Counted from the stretch's first letter, positions 9,437-18,840 are shown. The stretch: DNA of 64,000 nt from Dictyobacter kobayashii (GCF_003967555.1 NZ_BIFS01000002.1:2666001-2730000), one strand, 5' to 3'. Made by a program: numbers and translations. The notes: generated from the letters alone by a model not told the origin.

Positions 9437-10627
9437 ATGACACGCTGGCTCTATATATTATTACTGGCGGTTCCCATGGCAATTGTGGCTGAGAATTTGC
9501 ATGCCTCTGCCCTGACCGTTTTTGTATTGGCCTCTCTGGGATTGATACCGCTGGCAGGCTTAATTGGTATCTCAACTGAAGCGCTGGCCGAGCGCATGGG
9601 GCATCGCATTGGCGGCCTGCTCAATGCCACTTTTGGCAATGCCGCCGAAATCATTATTGGCCTGGTGGCTTTATCGGCGGGTTTACCTCAGATCGTGCGG
9701 GCATCGCTGGCTGGGTCAATCATTGGCAATACCTTACTGGTGCTAGGGATGTCAATGTTTTTTGGTGGCTGGAAATATCGGGAGCAACAATTTAGTTCAC
9801 GCGCGACTGGTCAATATGCAGCTATGCTGGTATTGGCCGTCATTGGTATGGCAATCCCTTCATTACTGGCAACCGTGGGTGAGAGCACACGCCCTGGCGA
9901 TCAGGTCGTGAGTGGCAATCATTTACACCAGGCCAGTATTGGTATTGCTATTATATTGCTGATTTGCTATGTCGCCTACATCGCATATTCAATTTTTGGA
10001 TTACATGCGGCCCAGGATGACCTGTTGATAAATCCTACCGATGAGTTGCGCGAGGAAGAAGAGATGCGGCAACTACAAGATATTGAAGCTACAATATCTA
10101 GCCAAGGGACGGCAGCAGCCGCGCACAAAGCAAGTCTGTGGACCCTTTTAGGCATAAAATGGAAAACTACCATATGGTTTCCCATCGCCGCCTTAGCGCT
10201 GGCGACAGCGATTACCGCTGTCTTGAGCGAGATCCTGGTCGGCGCTATTGACCCATTAACGCACCAGGTTGGACTCAATGCATTTTTTGTCGGCTTGATC
10301 ATTTTGCCGCTGGTCGGTAATGCGGCCGAGCATTTTTCTGCCGTTTCCTCGGCCACCCAGAATCATATGGAGGTCTCGATGGCCATCACGGCAGGCTCAT
10401 CGATCCAGATCGCCTTATTGGTTGCGCCCCTGCTGGTATTGGCCGGACCAATTGTAGGGGTACCCCTGGACCTCAATTTTTCCCTATTGGAGGTTGCCAT
10501 GTTTGCCCTGGTTGCCGGTTTGTATACCGTCATCAGCCTGGACGGCTTATCCACATGGCTGGAAGGACTCCTGCTCTGTGCGTTTTACCTGATCCTGGCG
10601 GTTGGCACATTTTTCACGCCCGGCTAG
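9437..10627 (+). CDS. cax: Ca2+/H+ antiporter (CaCA superfamily, CAX type)
   Basis: Inner-membrane exchanger of 396 aa that expels Ca2+ in exchange for protons. The two alpha repeats are clear: GNAAEIIIGLVAL at about 72-84, and GNAAEHFSAVSSA at about 295-307, each carrying the Glu that binds the ion. About eleven hydrophobic segments; an acidic loop (DELREEEEMRQLQD, about 200-215) separates the halves as in CAX proteins. AGGAGG lies 10 nt upstream of ATG 9437. Single gene followed by a hairpin at 10711-10749. Confidence 0.92.
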   Translation: MTRWLYILLLAVPMAIVAENLHASALTVFVLASLGLIPLAGLIGISTEALAERMGHRIGGLLNATFGNAAEIIIGLVALSAGLPQIVRASLAGSIIGNTLLVLGMSMFFGGWKYREQQFSSRATGQYAAMLVLAVIGMAIPSLLATVGESTRPGDQVVSGNHLHQASIGIAIILLICYVAYIAYSIFGLHAAQDDLLINPTDELREEEEMRQLQDIEATISSQGTAAAAHKASLWTLLGIKWKTTIWFPIAALALATAITAVLSEILVGAIDPLTHQVGLNAFFVGLIILPLVGNAAEHFSAVSSATQNHMEVSMAITAGSSIQIALLVAPLLVLAGPIVGVPLDLNFSLLEVAMFALVAGLYTVISLDGLSTWLEGLLLCAFYLILAVGTFFTPG

Positions 10628-10710
10628 ATGCCTCTTATTCATGGATATGATCATAAAGCAACAATAACAACGATGCGCATAGGTTCGTGTGGGGAGGGTA
10701 AAAGGGGGGA

Positions 10711-10749
10711 GCAAGCCCCGCAGGAACGTTTCGTTTTTTTGGGGCTTGC
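10711..10749. terminator. Hairpin between convergent cax and SEC-C genes
   Basis: GCAAGCCCC (10711-10719) pairs with GGGGCTTGC (10741-10749); a T7 run lies within the loop/right arm. Position between convergent stops supports bidirectional termination. Confidence 0.55.
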
Positions 10750-10763
10750 CAATCTCTCAGGTT

Positions 10764-11008
10764 CTAAAAGTAGTGGTCGCGCAGGCTGCCATCATAGCGT
10801 CCACTTTGACGACAGCATCGCTTGAAAGCGGTATCCTGAGCCACAGGGGCAAAGGTCTTCTTTGCCCAGCTTCTCGTGCAGTTCTTTGTCACCATGAATG
10901 ATGCGTACACCACGTTTGACGGCCTGTTCCGATGGATAACCTTTCCTGCGTTTACTCATCGGCTCAAAAGCAAAAGGAGCCTCTCTGCTGCTGATTGGTA
11001 TTTTTCAT
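10764..11008 (-). CDS. SEC-C motif mini-protein, two one-base frameshifts
   Basis: No intact long frame exists, but the minus strand encodes a recognisable 80-aa SEC-C protein. From ATG 11008, with AGGAGG 6 nt upstream, it reads MKNTNQQQRGSF, then FEPMSKRRKGYPSEQ, then the zinc-binding motif CPCGSGYRFKRCC and a C-terminus ending DHYF. Reading through needs removal of one T from each of two T-runs (A-runs on plus near 10970 and 10807). SEC-C motifs (CPCGSGxxxxxCC) bind zinc and occur at the SecA C-terminus and in many small proteins of unknown role. These two are apparent insertions, unlike most indels in the window. Confidence 0.7.
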
Positions 11009-11100
11009 ATCGCACCTCCTATTTTTGATTGAAATGCTAGTCTTGCGGAGATTATTATAACATTGGCGTATTTAGCTGTCTACAGGATTTATTGGTAGTC

Positions 11101-11152
11101 CAGGGCTTTCTCATGTTTCTCTTTGGCGCCTGCGGCGCCGGGTGTGGAGTGT
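11101..11152 (+). repeat. Partial copy of the NotI-palindrome intergenic repeat
   Basis: Shares CAGGGCTTT, the CTCTTTGGCGCC block and the TGCGGCGCCGGG hairpin with copies at 13.7, 21.4, 28.7 and 60.3 kb. The central GC palindrome is missing, so this is a truncated copy. Confidence 0.75.
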
Positions 11153-11291
11153 ATGTTGTTCTCAGCGTTGGCTATTTACTTTCATTGATAGATCATCCAT
11201 AATCTTTTATATCCCTGAGCTATGCTACCCGGCTAGCCTGTGGCTATTATTGATAAATTAAGTAATTGAAGATATAAAGGGTTTTGGGCTG

Positions 11292-11702
11292 ATGTTAGAA
11301 GAAAAAAGTGATATCCAGGATCGCGCGGATATTGCCCGGCTGATTCGTGCTTTTTATACACATGCCATGCAAGACGAATTGATTGGTACTTTCTTTACGG
11401 AGGTTGCCGCGATCAATCTCGAAGAGCATCTACCAGTCATGTATGATTTCTGGGAAAATATGTTGTTTCAGACTGGTGCATATCATGGGGGGATGATGCA
11501 GAAGCACCTGGCTCTGGATCAGAAGAAGAAGTTGAGTCCGGCACACTTTGAGCGCTGGCTGACACTGTTTGAGAGCGAAGTCGATCGCCAATTTCAGGGT
11601 CCAAAAGCTGAAGAGGCCAAGAAACGGGCCCGCTCGATTGCACCTTCGATGCAGATCAAAATGAATCGCTTCTTTTTACCAATGTCCTGGTTCGAACAGT
11701 AA
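11292..11702 (+). CDS. Group III truncated haemoglobin
   Basis: 136-aa cytoplasmic globin. The arrangement LIRAFYTHAMQDELIGTFF, a mid-protein DFWENMLFQTGAYHG segment and HFERWLTLF (the proximal haem-ligand His) matches the trHb3 (P) subfamily. Likely roles are O2/NO or peroxide chemistry; this subgroup is not well characterised. ATG 11292 follows a weak AAAGGG. Single gene, followed by an imperfect hairpin at 11721-11750. Confidence 0.88.
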   Translation: MLEEKSDIQDRADIARLIRAFYTHAMQDELIGTFFTEVAAINLEEHLPVMYDFWENMLFQTGAYHGGMMQKHLALDQKKKLSPAHFERWLTLFESEVDRQFQGPKAEEAKKRARSIAPSMQIKMNRFFLPMSWFEQ

Positions 11703-11720
11703 AAAGCATACATAAAAGAA

Positions 11721-11750
11721 CTGCAGGCCCCACATTCATGGAGCCTGCAA
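11721..11750 (+). terminator. Imperfect hairpin after the globin gene
   Basis: CTGCAGGCCCCA pairs with TGGAGCCTGCAA around a 6-nt loop. It sits 18 nt past the globin stop and before the convergent gene's stop. Confidence 0.5.
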
Positions 11751-11765
11751 GGAACAGCGTGGGTA

Positions 11766-12161
11766 TTATGTTAAAATCATACCTACCGCGATGGGGGCCG
11801 ATGGCGTTCCCAGTGAGCCATCCGCGAATTGGGCCGCTATAATAACCTGCAGCTGTGCTGCCAGCAAGTAATCTTCTTGCTCTATGCGGTCTGTCTCACA
11901 GCTTCCAATACCGGTGGCGATCGAAAGTCGCCATTGAGGCTCGCTGGTTGGGTGAGGTGTAGCACTGACCCCTTCTGCGGTTGCGTAGTACACCAGGTAA
12001 CGGCTAGCGGCGGGTATAGGTTCCCAGCTTAGCTGCCAGTAGGTGGTCCACCCCTCTACCCCATTATGATGTACCGTTGGCGTGGTATAGATCTTTGCTC
12101 GCAGTCCGGCGAGGGTAGCGTTGTGACCTGCGCCCGGCTCATTATGAGATGATGTTACCAT
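11766..12161 (-). CDS. Unknown 131-aa protein, possible FnIII-like beta-sandwich
   Basis: The region WQLSWEPIPAASRYLVYYA followed by alternating hydrophobic strands is reminiscent of a fibronectin type III core, but the match is weak. Its ATG overlaps the end of the upstream beta-helix gene (stop at 12155), so translation is probably coupled and the two products may act together. No signal peptide of its own. Product unknown. Confidence 0.6.
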   Translation of the reverse strand: MVTSSHNEPGAGHNATLAGLRAKIYTTPTVHHNGVEGWTTYWQLSWEPIPAASRYLVYYATAEGVSATPHPTSEPQWRLSIATGIGSCETDRIEQEDYLLAAQLQVIIAAQFADGSLGTPSAPIAVGMILT

Positions 12162-13438
12162 TCTACCGCTCCAAATTGTTGATTGTTGAGGTAGACCACG
12201 TGATCAGAAATAACCGTACCAGGGGCCAGCTCAGAGTTAATGACAGCGCTTTTCACGCCAATAATGGATCCTTGCCCGATCAGCGAACCGAAGACAAGCG
12301 CCTGCTCATGCAATATCACATCATCTTCAATCACCGTCGGCTTATTGCCGGGCTGCCGCACCCCTCCGTGGACTATGGCATGATTGCCATAACTGATATT
12401 GTTGCCGACCTGTAAGTCTGTATGTTCAAGCGCATGGAAAATGACATTATCGCCCATATAGTGTATGTGGCCTATATTGAAAGGCTCCCCTTCGTCTGCG
12501 CGTAGCGAAATACCATCCAGCATCGCAGCATCGGCAGCGTGCAGGGTATCGGCCAGGTTGACGGCACCAATGATGCGATTTCGAAAAGCGGGCAGGCTGG
12601 TCGCGATCTTATCGAATGTTGGCAGATGACGAGTCGGATTGAAATGGCTAAAGCCTGGATTATAGTTGATGCCCTCGATGTTGGACGCTTTTTCGCGGAA
12701 GAGTTTAGTATAAGTATGGGCGAAGCTGGTATTCACCTCTAGAACGGCTTCATTAAAGGCGATATCCGCCTCTGTAATCATGCGCACCTTACCCAGGGCG
12801 ACATTGTCAGCTTCTTGCTGGCTGGTCACGTTCTTACCAGCCAGGACGACATAGCCACTGCGTAGTCTTACGCCAGGGCCCACGCGAGCCAATTGAGAGA
12901 CAACTGTGTTTCGTTCCAGGATGGCACCATCTACTTCAGCACCAAAGCTCAAGAAGGTGGCCTGATTTCCACTGCCTTCACCTATATGTGCTGGCCCTTT
13001 GATTGTTACCCCATGAGCCAGAATACAGCGTGTCGCGATTTGGACTCCCGCCGCTGCATGCAGTCCAAGGCTTTTCATAGCTTGCTCTGCTGCCGCAGCG
13101 CGCTCCTGACAGGCGATGATCACCACATTATCCTGAATATTTGAGGCTGATCCAATCTGAATAGGTGCCTCGTCCGCCTGGAGTTGTGCGAAGGGGGCAA
13201 CGTAGATCTGTGCTCCAAGCTTGATATTTTTCTCTCCCAGGAGGAGCGCCGTTGGATCAATAAAGGTGGCTGTCTCAAGGGGAGCTGTCCGGGGATAAAT
13301 GGGTCGATTAAGCTGAGCCTGCGATGCTCCACCATCACGTACTAATTGTTTGGCTAAGAAGAAGCGGGGTAGTAGCGGGAAACTGAGACTGAGTAGCGAT
13401 ATTTGTTTCAAGAGACTGCGTCGGGTTGCCTGTGGCAT
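12155..13438 (-). CDS. Exported left-handed beta-helix protein (gamma-carbonic-anhydrase/acyltransferase-like)
   Basis: 427 aa. The N-terminus QATRRSLLKQISLLSLSF followed by a hydrophobic stretch is a Tat-type signal. Two blocks of hexapeptide-like repeats follow (about 60-200 and 320-420: GSASNIQDNVVI, GPAHIGEG, VGNNISYGNHAIVHGG), the fold of gamma-class carbonic anhydrases and hexapeptide transferases. Candidate metal His residues are present (HGVTIKGPAHIG, YGNHAIVHGG), but I cannot assign the trimer-site set. AGGAGAG precedes ATG 13438. It forms a two-gene unit with the downstream 131-aa protein. Confidence 0.72.
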   Translation of the reverse strand: MPQATRRSLLKQISLLSLSFPLLPRFFLAKQLVRDGGASQAQLNRPIYPRTAPLETATFIDPTALLLGEKNIKLGAQIYVAPFAQLQADEAPIQIGSASNIQDNVVIIACQERAAAAEQAMKSLGLHAAAGVQIATRCILAHGVTIKGPAHIGEGSGNQATFLSFGAEVDGAILERNTVVSQLARVGPGVRLRSGYVVLAGKNVTSQQEADNVALGKVRMITEADIAFNEAVLEVNTSFAHTYTKLFREKASNIEGINYNPGFSHFNPTRHLPTFDKIATSLPAFRNRIIGAVNLADTLHAADAAMLDGISLRADEGEPFNIGHIHYMGDNVIFHALEHTDLQVGNNISYGNHAIVHGGVRQPGNKPTVIEDDVILHEQALVFGSLIGQGSIIGVKSAVINSELAPGTVISDHVVYLNNQQFGAVEW

Positions 13439-13638
13439 GAGCTTCTCTCCTATCTACACGCTCTCAGAGCGGTCTGGCAATTTAAAGACCTGTTTTTCGC
13501 TGGTAAAGCTGCATGGTTTTATTTTGCGTTCAAAAAATTAATAATTGTATTTATATTATACTGGATGCTTCACCTATAATAACGAAATTTGTTGCGAGTG
13601 TGTCACAAAAATTTGTGTTTTTGTTTGTTTCTTTGTGT

Positions 13639-13727
13639 ACGTGCGCATTCGCGCCCGATCATTTTTATTATATATTGCAGCACCTGCGCAAATGCGCAGG
13701 TGCTGCAATATATAATAAAAATGATCG
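13639..13727. repeat. GTGCGC...GCGCCCGA motif with adjacent 35-bp perfect palindrome
   Basis: Arms 13656-13690 and 13693-13727 are perfectly complementary over 35 bp with a 2-nt loop; the motif GTGCGCATTCGCGCCCGA abuts it. The same motif borders unrelated palindromes near 23.57, 35.9, 44.6 and 55.9 kb. Confidence 0.8.
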
Positions 13728-13732
13728 TATTC

Positions 13733-13836
13733 CAGGTGAGGAGAGTGTGGTGGGCGGCCGCGACCGCCCACCACACTCTCCTCACTCCCAACCCGGCGCC
13801 GCAGGCGCCAAAGAGGAGCATGAAAAAACCTGCAGG
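13733..13836 (-). repeat. NotI-palindrome intergenic repeat, copy 2
   Basis: Central palindrome 13736-13757/13764-13785 (22 bp), including GGGCGGCCGC. It is followed by CACTCCCAACCCGGCGCCGC and AAGAGGAGCATGAAAAA, conserved in other copies in inverse orientation to 28.7 kb. Confidence 0.85.
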
Positions 13837-13850
13837 GAGTGGAGAAAAAC

Positions 13851-13879
13851 TTGACTTATGTTCAAATTTGACTTATATT
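13851..13879 (+). promoter_or_regulatory. TetR-gene promoter with palindromic operator candidate
   Basis: -35 TTGACT (13851-13856), 17-nt spacer, -10 TATATT (13874-13879). The spacer contains the palindrome TCAAATTTGA (13862-13871), and the surrounding TGACTTATRTTCAAAT is tandemly repeated. The site is well placed for autorepression. Confidence 0.65.
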
Positions 13880-13941
13880 CAAATGTAGATGATGTGATTG
13901 ATCACAGGTGTGTGGGCAGATTGAAATACATGGGAGCTGAT

Positions 13942-14511
13942 ATGGTGCGAGAGCGTATTTCACGGCGCCAACGACTGATCGAGGTTGGGGCAGATCTGTT
14001 TTGCGATCAATCATATGAAGAGGTGGCGATTGATGATATCGCTAGCTCTGCCGGTATCTCCAAAGGCCTCCTGTATTACTATTTTCCAACCAAGCATGAT
14101 TTTTATATTGCCATTGTAGAGTATGCCGCAGCGCAACTGCTGGCCGCAACAGAAGCGGATGCGACCCTGGAACCGATGGAACGCCTGCGTACAAGTTTGG
14201 AGGCATATTATGCCTATGTTGAGCGCCATGCCAAAGCCTATGTTTCTCTGTTGCGAGGCGGGGTTGGTGTGGATGAGCAGGTCGCGGCCATCATTGATAT
14301 GGTTCGCCAGACCTATATACAGGGCATCCTACAGAGCTTTGCACAGGAAACGCAAGCTTCCGCTCTATCCGCTATCGCTGTCAGGGGCTGGGTTGGCTTT
14401 GTGGAAGCAACGAGTATCGCCTGGCTTGAGCAGCGCAGTATTAGTCGGCAAGCCCTGTGTGACCTGGCAATGACTGCTTTTACCCTTGTTGTCCCGCATG
14501 ATCAGAGCTAA
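13942..14511 (+). CDS. TetR/AcrR-family transcriptional regulator
   Basis: 189-aa repressor. The N-terminal HTH reads RQRLIEVGADLFCDQSYEEVAIDDIASSAGISKGLLYYYFPTKHDFY (residues about 8-55, given here as a contiguous region 13966-14103), typical of TetR. The remaining helices form the ligand domain. ATG 13942 is preferred over the upstream 13858 start because GGGAG lies before it and the promoter's -10 overlaps the longer frame. It probably controls the downstream monooxygenase, SDR and esterase genes. Confidence 0.88.
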   Translation: MVRERISRRQRLIEVGADLFCDQSYEEVAIDDIASSAGISKGLLYYYFPTKHDFYIAIVEYAAAQLLAATEADATLEPMERLRTSLEAYYAYVERHAKAYVSLLRGGVGVDEQVAAIIDMVRQTYIQGILQSFAQETQASALSAIAVRGWVGFVEATSIAWLEQRSISRQALCDLAMTAFTLVVPHDQS

Positions 14512-14586
14512 TTATCTTTTCATAATAATGTTTGATTGATTGTCTCCTCCACAAGGATGCGATTCAGAATATTGGAGGGTACTACG

Positions 14587-16181
14587 ATGTTTCACGTTCG
14601 AGCGAGCAGAGGAGCTCGCAAGTCACTGGCTGGTGATAGTTATCCTAACATCGGTTTTGTTGAACGATCCGAGGGTGACAACCTGGTTCCGCATACCCAT
14701 ATCGCGATTTTAGGTACCGGCTTTTCCGGTCTGGGAATTGCCATCCAGTTGAAGAAACGCGGTTACAACGATTTTGTAATTTTTGAGCGAGCCGAGGATA
14801 TTGGAGGGACATGGCGCGACAATACTTATCCCGGTTGCGCTTGCGATATTCCATCCTTGCTCTACTCCTTTTCGTTTGCTCCCAATCCCAATTGGAGCCG
14901 TATGTATCCCCAGCAGAAAGAGATTCAGAATTATCTGCGCCGCTGTGCGAGGCGTTTTGGGATTCTGCCGCATATTCGCTGGAAAAGCGAACTGGTGGAG
15001 GCGGCGTGGAGTGAAGTTGAGCAGCGCTGGCATATCACTACCAGCCAGGAGCATTTTACCGCCGATGTCTTTATTTGTGGCAATGGACCACTGAATGAAC
15101 CGTCGCTGCCGATTATTCCTGGTATTGAGCAATTCGAAGGTACAATTTTTCATTCCGCGCAATGGCGGCATGACTACGATCTGACAGGGAAGCGTGTTGC
15201 CGTAATTGGAACCGGGGCCTCGGCGATCCAATTTGTGCCACAGATCCAGCCGAAGGTTGAGCACCTGACGATCTTCCAACGCACACCGCCCTGGATTGTG
15301 CCGCGCCTGGATCATCCTATCCCCGAACAGAGACAACGGCTCTATCGTCTCTTTCCTCCCGCGCAGCAACTGGCCCGCACCAGGATCTACCTGCGCAATG
15401 AATTGACCGCGCTTGGACTGGTCTATCGTCCAGAAATGATGAAGACGGGTATCGGTTTTGCGCAAGAGCACCTGGCACGCCAGGTACCTGATCCCGTGTT
15501 GCGAGAGAAGTTGACCCCTCATTATGCGATGGGTGCAAGCGTATCCTGGTTTCAGATGACTTTTATCCGGCGGTAAGCCAACCTAATGTAGAGTTGATTA
15601 CCGAGCGTATTCGCGAAATCAGGGCACATAGTGTGGTTACCGAAGATGGCCAGGAGCATGAGGTCGATACAATCATTTGCGGGACCGGTTTCCATGTCAC
15701 CGATGCTCCTTTTCCACAGCATGTGCGCGGACGCCACAACCAGACATTGGCCGAGAAGTGGAAACCCAATCCGACGGCGTATCTAGGCACTACCATCGTG
15801 GACTTCCCCAACCTCTTCTTGCTGATCGGCCCTTATACCGGCCTGGGCCATAACTCGATGATCTACATGATCGAATCGCAAATTAACTATATATTGGATT
15901 GCCTGCGCAAAATGGAGCGGCGCAAGGTCCAGGCTGTGGAGGTTCAATCGGAGGCGCAGGCCGCCTTTGATGACGAGATGCAGCGGCGCATGCAGGGAAC
16001 CGCCTGGACCTCTGGTTGTGATAGCTGGTACCTGAATTCTACCGGTCGCAACACCACGATCTGGCCCGGCTTTACTTTTGAATTCCGCTATCGAACACGG
16101 CGCTTTGATTGGCAGCACTATTCGCATGTGGCGCGCAATAGTGTCGCGCAGCCCCGAACCGATACCCAACCTGTTGGCTGA
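14587..16181 (+). CDS. Flavin-containing (Baeyer-Villiger-type) monooxygenase; one-base frameshift
   Basis: Repaired length 531 aa. FAD-binding GTGFSGLG is near residue 42, then ERAEDIGGTW. FEGTIFHSAQWRHD carries the FxGxxxHxxxW BVMO-type fingerprint, and the NADP site is VIGTGASAIQ. The frame breaks near 15530: adding one G to the GGG run restores AMGCKRILVSDDFYPA and joins to ICGTGFHVTDAPF. ATG 14587 has GGAGGG upstream. It would insert oxygen next to a carbonyl, giving an ester or lactone for the downstream hydrolase. 75 bp after TetR. Confidence 0.87.
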
Positions 16182-16365
16182 CCAGATCCCGACTGACCTG
16201 TATAGGCTGCTTATCCGCTAATGGTGGGCAGTCTATACAAAGTAGAAGGGGTCAGAAGTGGTGTGATTGATATATTCTACACTTACATGTCTGGCCGCTG
16301 TTTGGCATATGAGTTAAATGGCGCAGACAGGTTTTTACAGCAATGATGCTCAGGAGTGTGTAAAG

Positions 16366-17172
16366 ATGAAAATTCAGCCTGGAAATGTTGCCGTGATCAC
16401 CGGCGCGGGTAGCGGCATTGGACGAGCTTTGGCCCTTAATCTAGCTTCTAAAGGATGTATTTTGGCCCTGGCCGACAAAAATTCCAGGGGCCTGGAAGAA
16501 ACTGCTGGCATGATCTCTACCACGTGCTCCACGCATGTACTGGATGTGGCCGATAAAGATGCTGTGCAGGACTTCGCCACCGCCGTGATTGAGCAGCATG
16601 GGAAGGTCGATATTTTAATCAATAATGCTGGAGTGGCATTGGGCGGGACCGTAGAACAGGTCTCGATTGATCAGATTGCCTGGCTCTTCGATATTAATTT
16701 CTGGGGTGTGGTTCATGGGGTCAAGGCATTCCTGCCTGTGCTGAAGCAGCAGCCTGAGGCGCATATTGTTAATCTATCCAGTGTCTTCGGACTTTTTGCT
16801 GTGCCAGGTCAGGCCGCGTATTGCGCCAGTAAATTTGCCGTCCGTGGTTTTACCGAGACACTGCGCCAGGAATTAGCACGTACCGCGATCAAAGTCAGCT
16901 GTGTCCATCCTGGAGGCATCAAGACCAATATTGCGCGCAATGCTCGCTTTGATGCGATGACCGAGAAAGAGCAACAACGAGGACGCGCTTATTTTGAACG
17001 TGTCTTGACCATGCCGCCGGAGCGGGCCGCCGACATTATTGTGCGGGGTATCGAGCGCAATGCGCCGCGTATCCTTATCGGGCGAGAAGCCTATATTATG
17101 GATTTTGCCCAGCGCCTCTCACCCAGAAATTATCCATCGGTAATCAAGCTATTTAGTCGCCTGATGCCTTAA
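16366..17172 (+). CDS. Short-chain dehydrogenase/reductase
   Basis: 268-aa NAD(P)-dependent SDR. TGAGSGIG (residues about 11-18) is the Rossmann glycine motif, NNAG is at about 88, catalytic Ser is in NLSSVFG, and YCASK gives Tyr/Lys. A D at the end of beta-2 (ALADKN) suggests NAD preference. ATG 16366 is chosen for AGGAG 9 nt upstream rather than the 16318 start. Lies between the monooxygenase and the esterase, where it could oxidise an alcohol to the ketone substrate. Confidence 0.9.
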   Translation: MKIQPGNVAVITGAGSGIGRALALNLASKGCILALADKNSRGLEETAGMISTTCSTHVLDVADKDAVQDFATAVIEQHGKVDILINNAGVALGGTVEQVSIDQIAWLFDINFWGVVHGVKAFLPVLKQQPEAHIVNLSSVFGLFAVPGQAAYCASKFAVRGFTETLRQELARTAIKVSCVHPGGIKTNIARNARFDAMTEKEQQRGRAYFERVLTMPPERAADIIVRGIERNAPRILIGREAYIMDFAQRLSPRNYPSVIKLFSRLMP

Positions 17173-17249
17173 TACTTAGTCTGATGCCTTAAAAGAACTA
17201 TTCGCGTAAATGAAATAAATGTAAACATCGTATGCAAGGAGGCTGCTTT

Positions 17250-18185
17250 ATGTCGAGCTGGCAGGCACAGCTGATCACGCTGCTGTTGAAGCAAAATGTC
17301 AAGCGACACTTTCGGAGGCCGGTAGAGGTGGCGCAATTTCGCCGCCGCTTGAATGCGCAGCAACGCGTAGCTGTCCCTGCGGGCTGGCAGCTAAAGATCG
17401 TCGAGCGCGCCGGTTTTCATGATGAGTGGATTGAACCACTTGCATCGGCTCAAACATCCCAACCTGATCCACTTCTTCTCTATCTCCATGGTGGCGGCTA
17501 TATCGCCTGTTCGCCGCGCACCCATCGCTCCCTCACCGTTGCCCTGGCTGTACAAAGTCGCATGCGTTGTCTAAGTCTGGACTATCCCCTGGCACCAGAG
17601 CATCCTTTTCCAGCGGCCCTGGAGGCTACTATTGCCGTGTATCAACAGCTGCTCGCTGGCGGAGAAGTACCTGAACGTATCGTGCTGGCAGGCGACTCGG
17701 CTGGTGGGGGATTGGCCCTGGCGACACTGTTGAAGTTGCGCGAACTGGCGCTGCCGCTGCCAGCGGGGGCGGCCCTCTTCTCGCCCCTGACCGACCTGGC
17801 AGCTACCGGCGCCTCCCTGCAAGAGAATGAAAAAAGCGACGCCTTCTTTTTTGCCCGCATGATCCCTGATGGCGCACGTTTCTATCTAGGGGACAACTCT
17901 TCTGATGTGACCAATCCTCTGGCTTCTCCATTATATGCCGACCTGAGCGGTTTGCCGCCGCTCCTGGTGCATGCCAGTGATAGCGAACTGCTGCGGGACG
18001 ATGCCGTGCGGCTGGTTGAACGTGCACGCCAGCAAGGAGTCACCGTTGAGAGCCAGCTCTGGAGCAAACTGCCACATGTCTGGCAACTCTTTACTCCATT
18101 TATGCCTGAAGCACGGGCCTCAATCGCCAGCACCGCTACCTTTCTCCAGGCCTGCGTAGTCGATGTGCCCGTTGTGAGTTCCTGA
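17250..18185 (+). CDS. Alpha/beta hydrolase, hormone-sensitive-lipase-type esterase
   Basis: 311-aa esterase of the HSL/family IV type. The oxyanion motif HGGGY is at about 80 and the nucleophile motif GDSAGGG at about 145; the acid lies in the late ASDSELLRDD region and the His in LPHVWQLF. AGGAGG precedes ATG 17250. With the monooxygenase and SDR it would complete a ketone-to-ester-to-acid/alcohol route. A strong hairpin follows at 18195-18232. Confidence 0.9.
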   Translation: MSSWQAQLITLLLKQNVKRHFRRPVEVAQFRRRLNAQQRVAVPAGWQLKIVERAGFHDEWIEPLASAQTSQPDPLLLYLHGGGYIACSPRTHRSLTVALAVQSRMRCLSLDYPLAPEHPFPAALEATIAVYQQLLAGGEVPERIVLAGDSAGGGLALATLLKLRELALPLPAGAALFSPLTDLAATGASLQENEKSDAFFFARMIPDGARFYLGDNSSDVTNPLASPLYADLSGLPPLLVHASDSELLRDDAVRLVERARQQGVTVESQLWSKLPHVWQLFTPFMPEARASIASTATFLQACVVDVPVVSS

Positions 18186-18194
18186 ACAAAGTGT

Positions 18195-18232
18195 CAGGAT
18201 AGGAGGAGCTTTTATTGGCTCCTCCTATCCTG
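18195..18232 (+). terminator. Terminator after the monooxygenase cluster
   Basis: 15-bp stem CAGGATAGGAGGAGC (18195-18209) with 18218-18232, 8-nt loop, 10 nt past the esterase stop. The plus side is followed by GCAGGTTTATTTT. Confidence 0.8.
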
Positions 18233-18252
18233 GCAGGTTTATTTTCAGCCGA

Positions 18253-18840
18253 TTAAACAGGTGTACTGATTGAGCTCTCTTGTGTCTTCGTGTCCTCTAA
18301 TTGATCTGTGGCATTGGTTGCCAGCACACGTCCTACCAGGGCCAGCCAGAGAGGTAACAGGACGAGTGAAGGTAACAGGATGAGAAATGCCAGTGGCACA
18401 AAAGCAATAAATGAATAGAAGACCAGGTCAACTGCGAGTATGATGCCGATAACACGGATCGCGCCCTGCATCTGCCAGGAGGCTGCGATGATCCAGAGGG
18501 CCGCCGAAATATGACCACCATAGCGTAGCGGTAGATAGCTGCTCTGCGGAGTGCCATTGAGCTGCATAATATTGGTGGCAATATCGATTACCAGCCAGCC
18601 ATAGCCTGCGTAGCGTGCCCAGCGTGGCGCTGGAAGGGCTTCAAGGACAGGAAAGAGGCAGAGATGTTCGGCAACCGCCAGCAGAGCCATCAGTTCAGCG
18701 ACGATCGGGAATGTAAGGCCGGTGGCATCGCGCAAGACAGGAACAAAATAGGTGAAGAGGTGGATAGCAAAAAGAATAGCTGCTATATAAGCAAATAAAG
18801 CGGCCTTTGGGGTGCGGAATGTGCTAGATACTGCAGACAT
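18253..18840 (-). CDS. Small polytopic membrane protein, unknown function
   Basis: 195 aa with five or six hydrophobic segments (for example AALFAYIAAILFAIHLF, FLILLPSLVLLPLWLALVG) and a short polar C-terminus. GAGAGG is upstream of ATG 18840. No family recognised. Convergent with the esterase. Confidence 0.7.
   Translation of the reverse strand: MSAVSSTFRTPKAALFAYIAAILFAIHLFTYFVPVLRDATGLTFPIVAELMALLAVAEHLCLFPVLEALPAPRWARYAGYGWLVIDIATNIMQLNGTPQSSYLPLRYGGHISAALWIIAASWQMQGAIRVIGIILAVDLVFYSFIAFVPLAFLILLPSLVLLPLWLALVGRVLATNATDQLEDTKTQESSISTPV

Noticed and set aside
14710..15522. 270-aa open frame antisense to the monooxygenase
   Set aside because: Shadow of a strongly conserved coding strand; composition not protein-like.
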